64,000 nt of DNA from LMUY01 sp964245075 (GTDB taxonomy: Bacteria; Pseudomonadota; Alphaproteobacteria; Acetobacterales; Acetobacteraceae). Location of the stretch: NCBI GenBank assembly GCA_964245075.1, contig CAXTLC010000010.1, positions 8,908 through 72,907 of the forward strand. Reading direction: 5' to 3'. The position numbers were made by a program, and so were the translations under genes. How positions within the stretch are numbered: position 1 is the stretch's first letter; each line of letters opens with the position of its first letter. The notes under the pieces were generated by a model. It searched no databases, had not been told where the DNA came from, and saw only the letters and a program-made list of their open reading frames with translations. This document shows positions 19,001 to 27,948 of this stretch, one piece after another.

Positions 19001-19657
19001 ATGGACTGGCCATCACACCGCCCAAGCGTGTTCGGCGTGCTGTATGCCGAGGATTTCGACGAGGACGGCGAAGCGCCGGCCGTGCCGGATCAGCCAGCAT
19101 CTGAGCCCGAGATCATCGAGCCGATGTTCACCGCTGCCGAAGTGGAAGCCGTGCGCGCCGAAGCCCGGGCTGCCGGGCGTGTGGAGGCCGAGCACGGCTT
19201 GGCTGCCTCCCGCACGCACATGCTGGGCCTGCTGGCTGCCGGCATGTCGGAAAGCCGGGCCGCCGCGGCGGAAGTCGCGGAGGAGGTGGCCGGAGGCGTT
19301 GCCCGCTGCATGCTGAGCGCCCTCACTGCTTGCCTGCCTGCGCTCTGCGAGAAGCACGGCCCGGCGGAACTGCGCGCGCTGACCCGTATCGTCCTGCCAG
19401 CGATGCTGGATGAGCCGAGGATCACCGTGCGGGTGCATCCGCACATGCTGGCCGTCATGGAGCAGGAAGTGGCGGCGCTGGATATCGAGGTCGTGGAACG
19501 GGTGCATTTCAAGCCGACCGACGCGGTCGCGCTGGGGGATGTCCGCATCAGTTGGACGGATGGATCGGTGGTGCGCGACACCGGGCGGGCCCGCGCGGCG
19601 ATCGAGGACGGATTGGCAGCACTTGGCCTGCTGGAACGGGAGATGGCGGATGCCTGA
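19001..19657 (+). CDS. fliH: FliH-like flagellar export ATPase regulator
   Basis: A 218-residue protein with an acidic N-terminus, an Ala/Glu-rich helical middle (residues 45-100, fitting the FliH coiled coil), and a C-terminal domain containing LTRIVLPAMLDEPRITVRVHPH and the WTDGSVVRDT strand typical of FliH/YscL. FliH regulates the FliI ATPase at the export gate. No fliI is visible in the window. The gene begins one base after the fliG stop and overlaps fliN at its end. Sequence conservation is low in this family, so position supports the call. Confidence 0.8.
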   Translation: MDWPSHRPSVFGVLYAEDFDEDGEAPAVPDQPASEPEIIEPMFTAAEVEAVRAEARAAGRVEAEHGLAASRTHMLGLLAAGMSESRAAAAEVAEEVAGGVARCMLSALTACLPALCEKHGPAELRALTRIVLPAMLDEPRITVRVHPHMLAVMEQEVAALDIEVVERVHFKPTDAVALGDVRISWTDGSVVRDTGRARAAIEDGLAALGLLEREMADA

Positions 19658-19964
19658 CAACATGGACCTGATTGAGCTTCCCGAGATGGCGCCCAAGGAC
19701 GCCGGCCCGCGCGCCGCGCGGGACCTGGAAGCGGTGTACGACATCCCCGTCACGGTCAGCGCGGTGCTCGGCAAGGCCACCATGCAGGTCAGCCAACTGC
19801 TGAAGCTCGGCCGCGGCGCGGTCGTGGAGCTGGACCGCAAGCTGGGCGAGGCGATCGACATCTACGTCAACAACCGCCTGGTCGCGCGCGGGGAGGTGGT
19901 CATGGTGGATGACAACCGGCTGGGGGTGACCATGACGGAAATCGTCAAGGCGGACCGGGCGTGA
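19650..19964 (+). CDS. fliN: Flagellar motor switch protein FliN
   Basis: A 104-residue SPOA-domain protein at the base of the C ring. Diagnostic sequence: YDIPVTVSAVLGKATMQVSQ, then LLKLGRGAVVELDRKLGE, and VARGEVVMVDDNRLGVTMTE. The ATG at 19650 overlaps the end of fliH by eight bases; a second in-frame ATG at 19662 is possible. It overlaps the next gene (GTGA). Confidence 0.94.
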   Translation: MPDNMDLIELPEMAPKDAGPRAARDLEAVYDIPVTVSAVLGKATMQVSQLLKLGRGAVVELDRKLGEAIDIYVNNRLVARGEVVMVDDNRLGVTMTEIVKADRA

Positions 19965-21280
19965 GCGCGGGAATGAGGGTCCTCCTTATCGGCGCGCTGG
20001 CCGGTGAGCTGGCGCAGGCCGCGCGCATGGCGATCTCCCGCGGGGCGAAGCTGGAACAGGCGGATGGGCTGGACAGCGGCCTGGCCCGGCTGCGGACGGA
20101 CGCGCGGGTGGACTTGGTGCTCTGCGAGGTCAGCCACGACGTGGGCGCGCTGGTCCGGGCGCTGGCCGCCGAGCGGATGGCGGTCCCGGTCGTTGCCTGC
20201 GGCACGGAGGCAGACGGGCCGGCCGCGCTGCGGGCGATCCGTGACGGCGCGCGGGAGTTCCTGCCTTTGCCGCCCGACCCGGACCTGATCGCCGCCATCT
20301 TGCAGGCGGCCAGCGGGGACAGCCACACCTTGGTCGCGCGGGACGCGGCCATGCTGGACACCCTGCGCCGGGCCGAGCAGGTGGCGGGCGCCGAGGCGTC
20401 GGTCCTGATCACGGGCGAGAGCGGCACCGGCAAGGAGGTGCTGGCCCGGCACATCCACCGCAAGTCCCGCCGCGCCGCCGGGCCGTTCGTGGCGCTGAAC
20501 TGCGCCGCCATCCCGGAGAACCTGCTGGAATCGGAGATGTTCGGCCACGAGCGGGGCGCGTTCAGCGGCGCCGCCGCCCGCCGCATCGGCAAGTTCGAGG
20601 CCGCGGACGGCGGCACCCTGCTGCTGGACGAGATCAGTGAGATGGACGTGCGGCTGCAGGCGAAGCTGCTCCGCGCCATCCAGGAACGGGAGATCGATCG
20701 CCTGGGCGGCGCCGGCCCGGTCCGCGTGAACGTCCGCATCCTGGCCACCAGCAACCGTGATCTGCTCGCCGACTGCGGCACCGGGCGGTTCCGCGAGGAC
20801 CTGTATTTCCGCCTCAACGTGGTCAGCGTGCGTATCCCGCCCTTGCGTGAGCGGCCGGGGGACATCGCGGCGTTGGCAGATCATTACGCCCGGCACTATG
20901 CCAACGTGAACGGGTTGCCGGTGCGGCCCATCTCGGCCCTGGCGCATGCGCGGCTTGCCGGGCACGGCTGGCGCGGCAACGTCCGGGAGTTGGAGAATAC
21001 GATCCACCGCGCCGTGCTGCTGTCCATGGGAAGCGAGGTGGACGCGGTGGAACTGGCAGGCACGGCAAAGGTTGCGCCGGCGCCTGCGGCAGGAACGCTG
21101 GTCGGCCGCACCTGGGACGAGGTTGAGCAGGACTTGATCCTGCAAACGCTGTCCCACACGCTCGGCAACCGCACCCACGCCGCGACCATCCTGGGCATCT
21201 CCATCCGGGCGCTACGCAACAAGCTGCGGGACTACACCGCCGCCGGTGTGCCGGTGACGCCCCCAGGACTGGCCGCGTGA
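19961..21280 (+). CDS. flbD: FlbD-like sigma-54-dependent flagellar regulator
   Basis: A 439-residue enhancer-binding protein. Residues 5-118 are a receiver-like domain lacking the phospho-acceptor Asp (Glu56 in LVLCEVSHD), as expected for FlbD, which does not use classical phosphorelay. Residues about 125-355 are the AAA+ domain with Walker A GESGTGKE (152-159) and Walker B LLLDEISE (220-227). The sigma-54 contact loop is GAFSGA (199-204), not the usual GAFTGA. The C-terminus has a Fis-type helix-turn-helix (HAATILGISIRALRNKLRDY). Start GTG 19961 overlaps fliN; ATG 19973 is an alternative. Confidence 0.9.
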   Translation: MSAGMRVLLIGALAGELAQAARMAISRGAKLEQADGLDSGLARLRTDARVDLVLCEVSHDVGALVRALAAERMAVPVVACGTEADGPAALRAIRDGAREFLPLPPDPDLIAAILQAASGDSHTLVARDAAMLDTLRRAEQVAGAEASVLITGESGTGKEVLARHIHRKSRRAAGPFVALNCAAIPENLLESEMFGHERGAFSGAAARRIGKFEAADGGTLLLDEISEMDVRLQAKLLRAIQEREIDRLGGAGPVRVNVRILATSNRDLLADCGTGRFREDLYFRLNVVSVRIPPLRERPGDIAALADHYARHYANVNGLPVRPISALAHARLAGHGWRGNVRELENTIHRAVLLSMGSEVDAVELAGTAKVAPAPAAGTLVGRTWDEVEQDLILQTLSHTLGNRTHAATILGISIRALRNKLRDYTAAGVPVTPPGLAA

Positions 21281-21300
21281 CGGCGGGGAGGACCTGAACG

Positions 21301-23364
21301 GTGCTCGCCCAACTCCGCGCTCTCGCCGGCAAATACGCGCCCGGCACCGATGTGGGCCTGGCGCTCGGCATGATCATGCTGCTGGCCGTGCTGGTGATCC
21401 CGCTGCCCACCGTGCTGCTGGACATGGGGTTGGCGCTGTCGGTCACGGCGTCCGTCCTGGTGCTGATGGTGGCGCTGTTCCTGAAACGGCCGCTGGACTT
21501 CACCTCTTTCCCGACCCTCCTGCTGCTCACCACCCTGCTGCGCTTGTCGCTGAACGTCGCGACCACGCGGCTGATCCTGAGCCATGGCAGCGAGGGGCCG
21601 CTCGCCGCCGGGCACGTGGTGGCGGCGTTCGGCGGCTTCCTGATGGGCGGGGACGTCGTGATCGGCGTGATCCTGTTCGCCATCCTCCTGGTGGTGAACT
21701 TCATGGTCATCACCAAGGGGTCCGGCCGCATCGCGGAAGTGGCGGCACGGTTCAGCTTGGACGCCATGCCCGGCAAGCAGATGGCGATCGACGCGGACCT
21801 GTCCTCGGGCCTGATCAACGAGGCGAAGGCGCGGGTGCGGCGCCGGGAGCTGGAAGAGGAGAGCGGGTTCTACGGCGCCATGGACGGCGCCGCCAAGTTC
21901 GTGCGCGGCGACGCGATCGCCGGCTTGCTCATCACCTCCATCAACGTGTTCGGCGGCTTCGCGATCGGGCTGATCCGGCACGGGATGCCGTTCGCCGACG
22001 CCGCCGCCACCTTCACCACCCTGTCGGTGGGTGACGGGCTGGTCTCGCAGATCCCGGCGCTGCTGGTTTCCACCGCCGCCGGCATCGTGGTGACCAAGGG
22101 CGGCATGGAAGGCGCGGCCGACACGGTGCTGATCCGCCAGCTCGGCGGCAGCCCCAAGCCGCTGGCGATGGCGGCGGGCGCCGCCGGTGTGCTGGCGCTG
22201 ATGCCTGGCTTGCCGATGCTCCCGTTTCTCGCCTTGGCCGGTCTCGCGGGCGGCGGCGCTTGGATGCGCTGGAAGCACCCGTCGGCCCCGGCGGGCGAGG
22301 ATGCTCCGGTGGCGGCGCCCGTCGCGGGGGAGCCGCCGATCTCCGAAGCGCTGCGGATGGACACGATCCGGCTGGAACTGGGCTACGGCCTGCTGGCGCT
22401 GGCGGGCGGCGACACGCCGCGGCTGACGGAGCAGATCAAGGGCCTGCGCCGGTCAATCGCGGCGGAGATGGGGTTCGTGCTGCCGCCGGTCCGGATTCAG
22501 GACAACGTGCAGTTGGGCGCGGACGTCTATTCCATCCGCATCAAGGAGATCGAGGCCGGCCGGGGAGAGCTGCGGCCCACCCAGCTTCTGGTGATGGACC
22601 CGCAGGGCGGGTTGCCCGCCTTTCCCGGCGAGCGCACGACCGAGCCGACCTTCGGCCTGCCCGCCTTGTGGGTGGAGCCGGCCCGGCGGGACGAGGCGAT
22701 GGCGCGCGGCTGCACCGTCGTGGACCCCCCCTCCGTGCTGACCACGCACATCACGGAGGTCGTCCGCGACAGCATGGCCGAGCTGCTGTCCTACGCCGAG
22801 ACCCAGAAGCTGCTGGACGAACTGCCGCGGGAGCAGCAGAAGCTGGTGGGTGACCTGGTGCCGTCGCAGATCAGCGTCGGCGGCGTGCAGCGCGTGCTGC
22901 AATCCCTGCTGGCCGAGCGCGTGTCCATCCGGGACCTGCCGACCGTGCTGGAAGGCATCGCGGAAGCGTGCGGCGGTCAGGCCCGACCAACCGGCCTCAT
23001 CGTGGCGCACGTGCGCGGCCGTCTCGCCCGGCAGATCAGCGACAGCCACACCGGCCCGGCCGGATACATCCCCCTGGTGACGCTGTCACCCGACTGGGAA
23101 CGGGCGTTCGCCGAAAGCCTGGTCGGCCCGGCGGAGGACCGGCAGCTGGCAATGGCGCCGTCCAAGCTGGGCGAGTTCATGACCCGGCTGCGCACCGCCT
23201 TCGATGCCGCGCAAGCGGTCGGAGAAGTGCCGGTGCTGCTATCCTCCGGCGGCATACGCGCCCACCTGCGCGCGGTGGTGGAACGGATCCGGCCGTCCAC
23301 GCCGGTGCTGGCGCAGGCGGAGATCTTTCCGCGCGCCCGGATCCGCACGGTGGGCACGATCTAG
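21301..23364 (+). CDS. flhA: Flagellar export gate protein FlhA
   Basis: A 687-residue type III export protein. Eight transmembrane segments occupy about residues 15-320. The highly conserved cytoplasmic FHIPEP-type loop is seen as GSGRIAEVAARFSLDAMPGK followed by QMAIDADLSSGLINEAKARV. The C-terminal cytoplasmic domain binds chaperones and export substrates. Translation starts at a GTG, 20 bases after flbD. It is the last plus-strand flagellar gene in the window; flhB, fliR and the FliI ATPase are not here. Confidence 0.95.
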   Translation: MLAQLRALAGKYAPGTDVGLALGMIMLLAVLVIPLPTVLLDMGLALSVTASVLVLMVALFLKRPLDFTSFPTLLLLTTLLRLSLNVATTRLILSHGSEGPLAAGHVVAAFGGFLMGGDVVIGVILFAILLVVNFMVITKGSGRIAEVAARFSLDAMPGKQMAIDADLSSGLINEAKARVRRRELEEESGFYGAMDGAAKFVRGDAIAGLLITSINVFGGFAIGLIRHGMPFADAAATFTTLSVGDGLVSQIPALLVSTAAGIVVTKGGMEGAADTVLIRQLGGSPKPLAMAAGAAGVLALMPGLPMLPFLALAGLAGGGAWMRWKHPSAPAGEDAPVAAPVAGEPPISEALRMDTIRLELGYGLLALAGGDTPRLTEQIKGLRRSIAAEMGFVLPPVRIQDNVQLGADVYSIRIKEIEAGRGELRPTQLLVMDPQGGLPAFPGERTTEPTFGLPALWVEPARRDEAMARGCTVVDPPSVLTTHITEVVRDSMAELLSYAETQKLLDELPREQQKLVGDLVPSQISVGGVQRVLQSLLAERVSIRDLPTVLEGIAEACGGQARPTGLIVAHVRGRLARQISDSHTGPAGYIPLVTLSPDWERAFAESLVGPAEDRQLAMAPSKLGEFMTRLRTAFDAAQAVGEVPVLLSSGGIRAHLRAVVERIRPSTPVLAQAEIFPRARIRTVGTI

Positions 23365-23452
23365 TGTCCTGCTCCCGAAGCTCACCCGTCCGTCACGACG
23401 AATGCGGCAGGTAAGCAGGCCCCTGAGAACAAGAAGCCGGCGATCCGCTTCG

Positions 23453-24250
23453 CTACTGCTTCACCAGCATCGCCTGGGAGGTTGCCAGTTCCATCGGGCT
23501 TTCCGGCCGGCCAAGGCAGAATTCGGCGAATGCGGCACGAACCCCCTCCAAGTAGGAGTAGTCGTGCGACAGGATCACGCCGCCGGGCAGCATCCGCGGG
23601 TAGAAGAATGCCAGGCAATCGAGTGTGCTGGATTTGAGGCCCACGTCCAGGTGCACGAACGAGAAGCGCCGGTTCTCGCAAGGGCCGGCGGTTTGCGGGA
23701 AGAAGCCGGGATGGAAGCTGACGTTGCGGCGGTCGGCCAGGAAGGCCTGCACGGAAGCCAAGGAGGCCGCGTAGTGCCCTTTCCGCATCCGCTGGCGCTC
23801 GTCGGCATCCGGCGCGGGCAATCCCGCAAACGTGTCGAACAGGTGGAGCGGCCGGTCCGCGCTGGCAACGCTGATCAAGCGGGCCGACACGCCTTGGTAA
23901 ACGCCGACTTCGGCCATCTCGCCGCCCAGCCCGCTTTGGGACCGGGCGAGTGAATAAACGGTGAACGCCTCATTGCCGCTCAACAGGGACTCGCGGCCGT
24001 GGCGGGCGGCGTGGATGACCCGCATCGCTTCGGCCTCCTTGTGGCCACCGAGGATGCCGAGTTCCAGCCGTGCCAGCGCGCCGATGGAAAGCGAGCGCAC
24101 CATCCTGCTGGCTGCGATGAGGCGGTGCAGGCGGGCGCTGTTGAAGGGAGGCCGTGGCTTCGGCACAGCAACGGGCGCCTGGGAGCCGCCCTGCACGGCT
24201 GATGTCGATGATATGGCGGCTGTCCTTCGCGAGATGCCCGGCCCGCGCAT
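23453..24250 (-). CDS. TylF/MycF-like SAM-dependent O-methyltransferase
   Basis: A 265-residue protein resembling the macrocin O-methyltransferase (TylF) family. It shows the pattern EMAEVGVYQGVSARLISVA (motif I), LFDTFAGLPAPDADE and a C-terminal GGVILSHDYSYLEGVRAAF. Such enzymes methylate sugar hydroxyls. It converges with flhA with about 90 bases between. A role in flagellin or surface-glycan sugar modification is possible from its position but not shown. The first 50 residues are variable, so the start could be internal. Confidence 0.75.
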   Translation of the reverse strand: MRGPGISRRTAAISSTSAVQGGSQAPVAVPKPRPPFNSARLHRLIAASRMVRSLSIGALARLELGILGGHKEAEAMRVIHAARHGRESLLSGNEAFTVYSLARSQSGLGGEMAEVGVYQGVSARLISVASADRPLHLFDTFAGLPAPDADERQRMRKGHYAASLASVQAFLADRRNVSFHPGFFPQTAGPCENRRFSFVHLDVGLKSSTLDCLAFFYPRMLPGGVILSHDYSYLEGVRAAFAEFCLGRPESPMELATSQAMLVKQ

Positions 24251-24326
24251 CCGGGCGACTTGGCAAAGCTACTCTGGCCGCTTGCCGAGGTCCATTACCG
24301 CACGAACATCTGTCTTGCGAGACACA

Positions 24327-24605
24327 TCATATCCTCCCGTTCGGGACGAGGATGTGGAGAACCAGCAGAACCAGGAACACGATCAGCAGCAGCCGGAAGA
24401 CCCCGCCGAACAGCCGCAGCACCGCCAGGATGAACAGCAGCGCTGCCACCAGGATCACCAGCGATTGCACCCCCGCCGGCACCCCCGCCTGCCCGAGCAA
24501 CCGGCGTATGAGTTGGTCGAGCACGCCGAAACCACCTAGAAACACGCCAAAGGCGGCGCGCACCCAATAGGTCACCGTCCCCAGTGCCTGATCAACCTGG
24601 TTCAT
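24327..24605 (-). CDS. Small hydrophobic membrane protein, unknown
   Basis: A 92-residue protein. The region about 18-40 is a moderately hydrophobic segment. Residues about 45-90 form a long, strongly hydrophobic stretch (VQSLVILVAALLFILAVLRL; LLIVFLVLLVLHIL), probably two membrane segments. ATG at 24605 was chosen because the frame upstream (to 24686) is basic and unlike a membrane protein. I do not recognise a family. It lies divergent to the ABC transporter and 76 bases upstream of the TylF-like gene on the same strand. Confidence 0.55.
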   Translation of the reverse strand: MNQVDQALGTVTYWVRAAFGVFLGGFGVLDQLIRRLLGQAGVPAGVQSLVILVAALLFILAVLRLFGGVFRLLLIVFLVLLVLHILVPNGRI

Positions 24606-24703
24606 TCTGTCGCTCCGTTGCGCGAAGCGATGTATCCGTCGCCGCGGCGACTTGTCACGCGGCTGTGGGTTGACCCGCAGGCGCAACGGAGTGATCGGAC
24701 GGC

Positions 24704-26578
24704 ATGTTCACCTGGTTCGAGACCATCCTGCGGCCAACCGCGCCGCCGCCGCCGGGGCAGCCGCCGGACGGGCTCGCCGCGTTCTACTGGCATTTCGTCC
24801 GCCAATCGAGGGCGCTGGTTGCCGCGCTGTTCGCGGTCGGGACCGTCACGGCCCTGCTTGACAGCCTCGTGCCCGCCTTTCTGGGCAGGGTCGTGGCGCT
24901 GATCACCCGCTACCCGCCTGCGGAGCTTTGGGCCAACGCCGGCTGGCAGCTCGCCGGCATGGCGGCCGTGCTGCTGGTGGTGCGGCCCGCGGGCATGCTG
25001 CTGCGCAACCTGGTCACCAACCAGGCCATCGCGCCGGGGCTGACGAACCTGGTGCGCTGGCAGAGCCATTGGCACGTTGTCCGGCAGAGCTGGACGTTCT
25101 TCCAGAACGATTTCGCCGGCCGGGTGGCGAACCGTGTCATGCAGGTGGGCCCGGCGCTGCGGGAAAGCGTGGTCGCGACCACCAACGCCGTCTGGTACAT
25201 CGTCGTGTATGGCGGTAGCGCCATGCTGCTGATGGGCCATGCCGACGCACGGCTCGCGATACCCCTGGCGATCTGGTTCATGGTGTATGCCGGGCTGCTG
25301 CGATGGTTCGTGCCGCGCGCGCGCAGCCGGTCCCGCCGCAACTCGGAGGCGCGCTCCGCCCTGACGGGCGGCGTGGTGGACAGCTACACCAACATCCTGA
25401 CCGTCAAGCTGTTCGCCCGCGCGACGGATGAGGACGCCCACGTCTCGAACCTGGTTGACGAGAACCTGGCCACCTACGGCAGCAGCACCCGCCTGCTGAC
25501 GATCTGGGCGCTGATGCTGCAGGTGACCAACGCGTGCATGGTCGTTGGCACGGCCGGGCTGTCGATCTGGTTGTGGAAGCGGGGGACGGTCGGCGTGAAC
25601 GTGGTGGCGATGGCGCTGCCGCTCGCCTGGCAGGTGAACAACATCGCCGGCTGGGTGTCCGACAGCGTCACCAGCATCTTCGAGAGCGTGGGCGTGGTGC
25701 AGGACTCGATGCGCTCGATCGCGGTCGCCCGCCAGCATCCGGACGCACCGGGCGCCCGGCCGCTCGTCGTGCGCGAAGGCGCCATCGCGTTCGAAGGGGT
25801 GAGCTTCGGCTACGGCACCGAGCGCGGCGTGCTGCACGGCCTGGATCTCTCGATCCGGCCCGGCGAGCGGATCGGGCTGGTGGGCACGTCGGGCGCGGGG
25901 AAATCGACGCTGGTGAACCTTCTGCTCGGCTTCTACGCGCCGGAAGCCGGCCGCATCACGATCGACGGCCAGGACATCGCCGGGGTCACGCAGGAGAGCC
26001 TGCGCGGGCAGATGGGCATGGTGACGCAGGACACCTCCCTCCTGCACCGCTCCATCCGCGACAACATCCGCTATGGCAGGCCGGATGCGCCGGAAGCCGA
26101 GGTGATCGACGCCGCCCGGCGGGCCCATGCCGACGGGTTCATCCGCACGTTGCAGGACTGGAACGACCGCCATGGCTATGACGCCCATGTCGGCGAGCGC
26201 GGCGTCAAGCTGTCCGGCGGGCAGCGGCAGCGCGTCGCGATCGCGCGGGTGATCCTGAAGGACGCGCCGATCCTGGTGCTGGACGAGGCGACCAGCGCCC
26301 TGGATTCAGAGGTGGAAGCCGCCATTCAGGAGCAGTTGGACGGACTGATGGAGGGCCGCACGGTGATCGCCATCGCGCACCGGCTGTCCACCCTGTCCCA
26401 GATGGATCGGATCGTGGTGCTGGACGCCGGACGGGTGGTGGAACAGGGCACGCATGCCGCCCTGCTGGCGGCGGACGGGGCCTACGCCCGGTTGTGGCGC
26501 CGCCAATCCGGCGGTTTCCTTCCCGCGCGGGCTGAAGGACGCTCACCAATCCTTGACACCCCTGTGGCCCGCGGTTAG
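24704..26578 (+). CDS. ABC exporter, fused permease and ATPase
   Basis: A 624-residue half-transporter of the MsbA/multidrug type. The N-terminal membrane domain (about residues 20-340) has six predicted segments. The ATPase domain carries Walker A GTSGAGKST, the signature LSGGQRQRVAIARVIL, Walker B ILVLDEATSALDSE and the switch histidine in IAIAHRLSTL. It would act as a homodimer exporting a lipid or hydrophobic compound; substrate unknown. An extended N-terminal segment (residues 1-30, Pro-rich) precedes the first membrane helix. Its 3' end carries a likely promoter for the atp genes. Confidence 0.9.
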   Translation: MFTWFETILRPTAPPPPGQPPDGLAAFYWHFVRQSRALVAALFAVGTVTALLDSLVPAFLGRVVALITRYPPAELWANAGWQLAGMAAVLLVVRPAGMLLRNLVTNQAIAPGLTNLVRWQSHWHVVRQSWTFFQNDFAGRVANRVMQVGPALRESVVATTNAVWYIVVYGGSAMLLMGHADARLAIPLAIWFMVYAGLLRWFVPRARSRSRRNSEARSALTGGVVDSYTNILTVKLFARATDEDAHVSNLVDENLATYGSSTRLLTIWALMLQVTNACMVVGTAGLSIWLWKRGTVGVNVVAMALPLAWQVNNIAGWVSDSVTSIFESVGVVQDSMRSIAVARQHPDAPGARPLVVREGAIAFEGVSFGYGTERGVLHGLDLSIRPGERIGLVGTSGAGKSTLVNLLLGFYAPEAGRITIDGQDIAGVTQESLRGQMGMVTQDTSLLHRSIRDNIRYGRPDAPEAEVIDAARRAHADGFIRTLQDWNDRHGYDAHVGERGVKLSGGQRQRVAIARVILKDAPILVLDEATSALDSEVEAAIQEQLDGLMEGRTVIAIAHRLSTLSQMDRIVVLDAGRVVEQGTHAALLAADGAYARLWRRQSGGFLPARAEGRSPILDTPVARG

Positions 26579-26581
26579 CAA
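26553..26581 (+). promoter_or_regulatory. Candidate sigma-70 promoter of the atpI-B-E-F'-F operon
   Basis: A perfect TTGACA at 26553-26558 is followed by a 17-base spacer and TAGCAA at 26576-26581, overlapping the ABC exporter stop codon. It lies about 45 bases before the atpI ATG. The -10 element is weak, so this is tentative. Confidence 0.4.
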
Positions 26582-26626
26582 GCCCCCGCCTTCCGGCGGC
26601 CCGGATGCCGGGTGCCGGAGAGCGGG

Positions 26627-26908
26627 ATGAGTGACGATTTCGAACGCCGGTTGAATGCCGCGCGCGGCCGCCGGGCTCCGTTGCCCACGGCTTCGCCGGC
26701 GGGTCCTTCACCTTGGGGGATCGGCGCCCGCGTGGGGGTGGAGCTGCTGTCCGCGCTGGTCGTCGGCCTGGCGATCGGCTGGGGGCTGGACCGCTGGCTG
26801 CACACAGCGCCGCTCTTCCTGGTGGTGTTCGTGCTGGCAGGGGGTGCTGCGGGCGTGGTGAATGTGTGGCGCGTGATGGCGCCGAAGAAGGGGCGGGACC
26901 TTGGCTGA
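26627..26908 (+). CDS. atpI: ATP synthase protein I (AtpI)
   Basis: A 93-residue membrane protein with two hydrophobic segments (LLSALVVGLAIGWGLDRWLH and LFLVVFVLAGGAAGVVNVWR), the layout of AtpI, which assists c-ring assembly or Mg2+ supply. The ATG at 26627 (MSDDFERRL) matches the typical N-terminus; a GTG at 26612 adds five residues. It overlaps the atpB start and opens the F0 operon. Confidence 0.88.
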   Translation: MSDDFERRLNAARGRRAPLPTASPAGPSPWGIGARVGVELLSALVVGLAIGWGLDRWLHTAPLFLVVFVLAGGAAGVVNVWRVMAPKKGRDLG

Positions 26909-27662
26909 GGAAGCGGCACCGACGATCGACGCGCTCGGGCAGTTCAGGCTGCACCATGGCTGGGGCCTGATCGGCCAATCGGTGAACTTCACCCAATCCA
27001 ACGCATGGATGGTCGCCGGCGGCGTGCTGACGCTGTTCCTGCTGGTTTACGGCATGCGCGGCCGGGCCGTGGTGCCCAACCGCCTGCAATCCGCCGCCGA
27101 GATGAGCTACGAGTTCATCGAGAAGATGTGCCTGGACCAGATCGGTCCGGAAGGCCGCAGGTTCTTCCCTTTCATCTTCACGCTGTTCTTCTTCGTGCTG
27201 ATGGGCAACCTGCTGGGCCTGCTGCCCTTCGCCTTCACCTACACCAGCCACATCGCGGTCACCGCCGCGTTGGCGATCACCGTGATCGTGTTCGTCACCT
27301 TCGTGGCGATCCGCGAGAACGGGCACCACTTCTTCACCGAGTACTTCTTCCCGCCGGGCGCGCCGAAGCTGCTGGCCCCGTTGATCATCCCGGTGGAGAT
27401 CATCTCCTACCTGTCGCGCCCGGTCAGCCTGTCGATCCGCTTGTTTGCCAACATGGTCGCCGGGCACGTGATGTTCGAGGTGTTCGCGACCTTCATCCTG
27501 ATGCTGTCAGGGGCCGGTATCCTGGGCACGGTGGGCGCGATCGGGCCGCTGGCAATCAACGTCATCCTGGTCGGGTTCGAACTGCTGGTAGCCGCGTTGC
27601 AGGCCTACGTCTTCGCCATCCTGACCTGCATCTACCTGCACGACGCGGTGCACCTGCACTAG
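26901..27662 (+). CDS. atpB: ATP synthase F0 subunit a
   Basis: A 253-residue integral membrane protein that provides the proton half-channels. The essential arginine is R180 in SLSIRLFANMVAGH, and the NLLGLLPF and PVEIISYLSRPVSL blocks are present. Translation begins at a TTG that overlaps the atpI stop; the N-terminus (MAEEAAPTIDALGQF) is like other alphaproteobacterial a subunits. atpE follows 44 bases later. Confidence 0.96.
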   Translation: MAEEAAPTIDALGQFRLHHGWGLIGQSVNFTQSNAWMVAGGVLTLFLLVYGMRGRAVVPNRLQSAAEMSYEFIEKMCLDQIGPEGRRFFPFIFTLFFFVLMGNLLGLLPFAFTYTSHIAVTAALAITVIVFVTFVAIRENGHHFFTEYFFPPGAPKLLAPLIIPVEIISYLSRPVSLSIRLFANMVAGHVMFEVFATFILMLSGAGILGTVGAIGPLAINVILVGFELLVAALQAYVFAILTCIYLHDAVHLH

Positions 27663-27706
27663 CAGCCGGTCAGCAACCTCTTCCCAACACAGAAGGACTA
27701 TTCACC

Positions 27707-27931
27707 ATGGACGTCGCAGCCGCCAAGGCCTTGGGTGCCGGTATCGCCGTGATCGCGCTTGCCGGCGTGGGCATTGGCATCGGCAACATCTTCTCCGCAC
27801 TGGTCACCAGCGTGGCGCGCAATCCTTCCGCGCGGGACCAGGTGTTCGGCCTCGGCATCCTGGGTTTCGCGCTGACGGAAGCGGTGGCGTTGTTCGCGCT
27901 GCTGATCTCGTTCCTGATCCTTTTCACCTGA
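27707..27931 (+). CDS. atpE: ATP synthase F0 subunit c
   Basis: A 74-residue hairpin of two membrane helices that forms the rotor ring. The polar loop is VARNPSARDQ and the proton-carrying residue is E58 in GFALTEAVALF. The first helix carries the glycine repeat GVGIGIGNIFSAL. Size is standard. The ATG lies behind an AGAAGGAC ribosome site; this is the best translated gene of the operon by appearance, as expected for the multi-copy subunit. Confidence 0.97.
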   Translation: MDVAAAKALGAGIAVIALAGVGIGIGNIFSALVTSVARNPSARDQVFGLGILGFALTEAVALFALLISFLILFT

Positions 27932-27948
27932 TCAGGCTGGCCCGCCCG

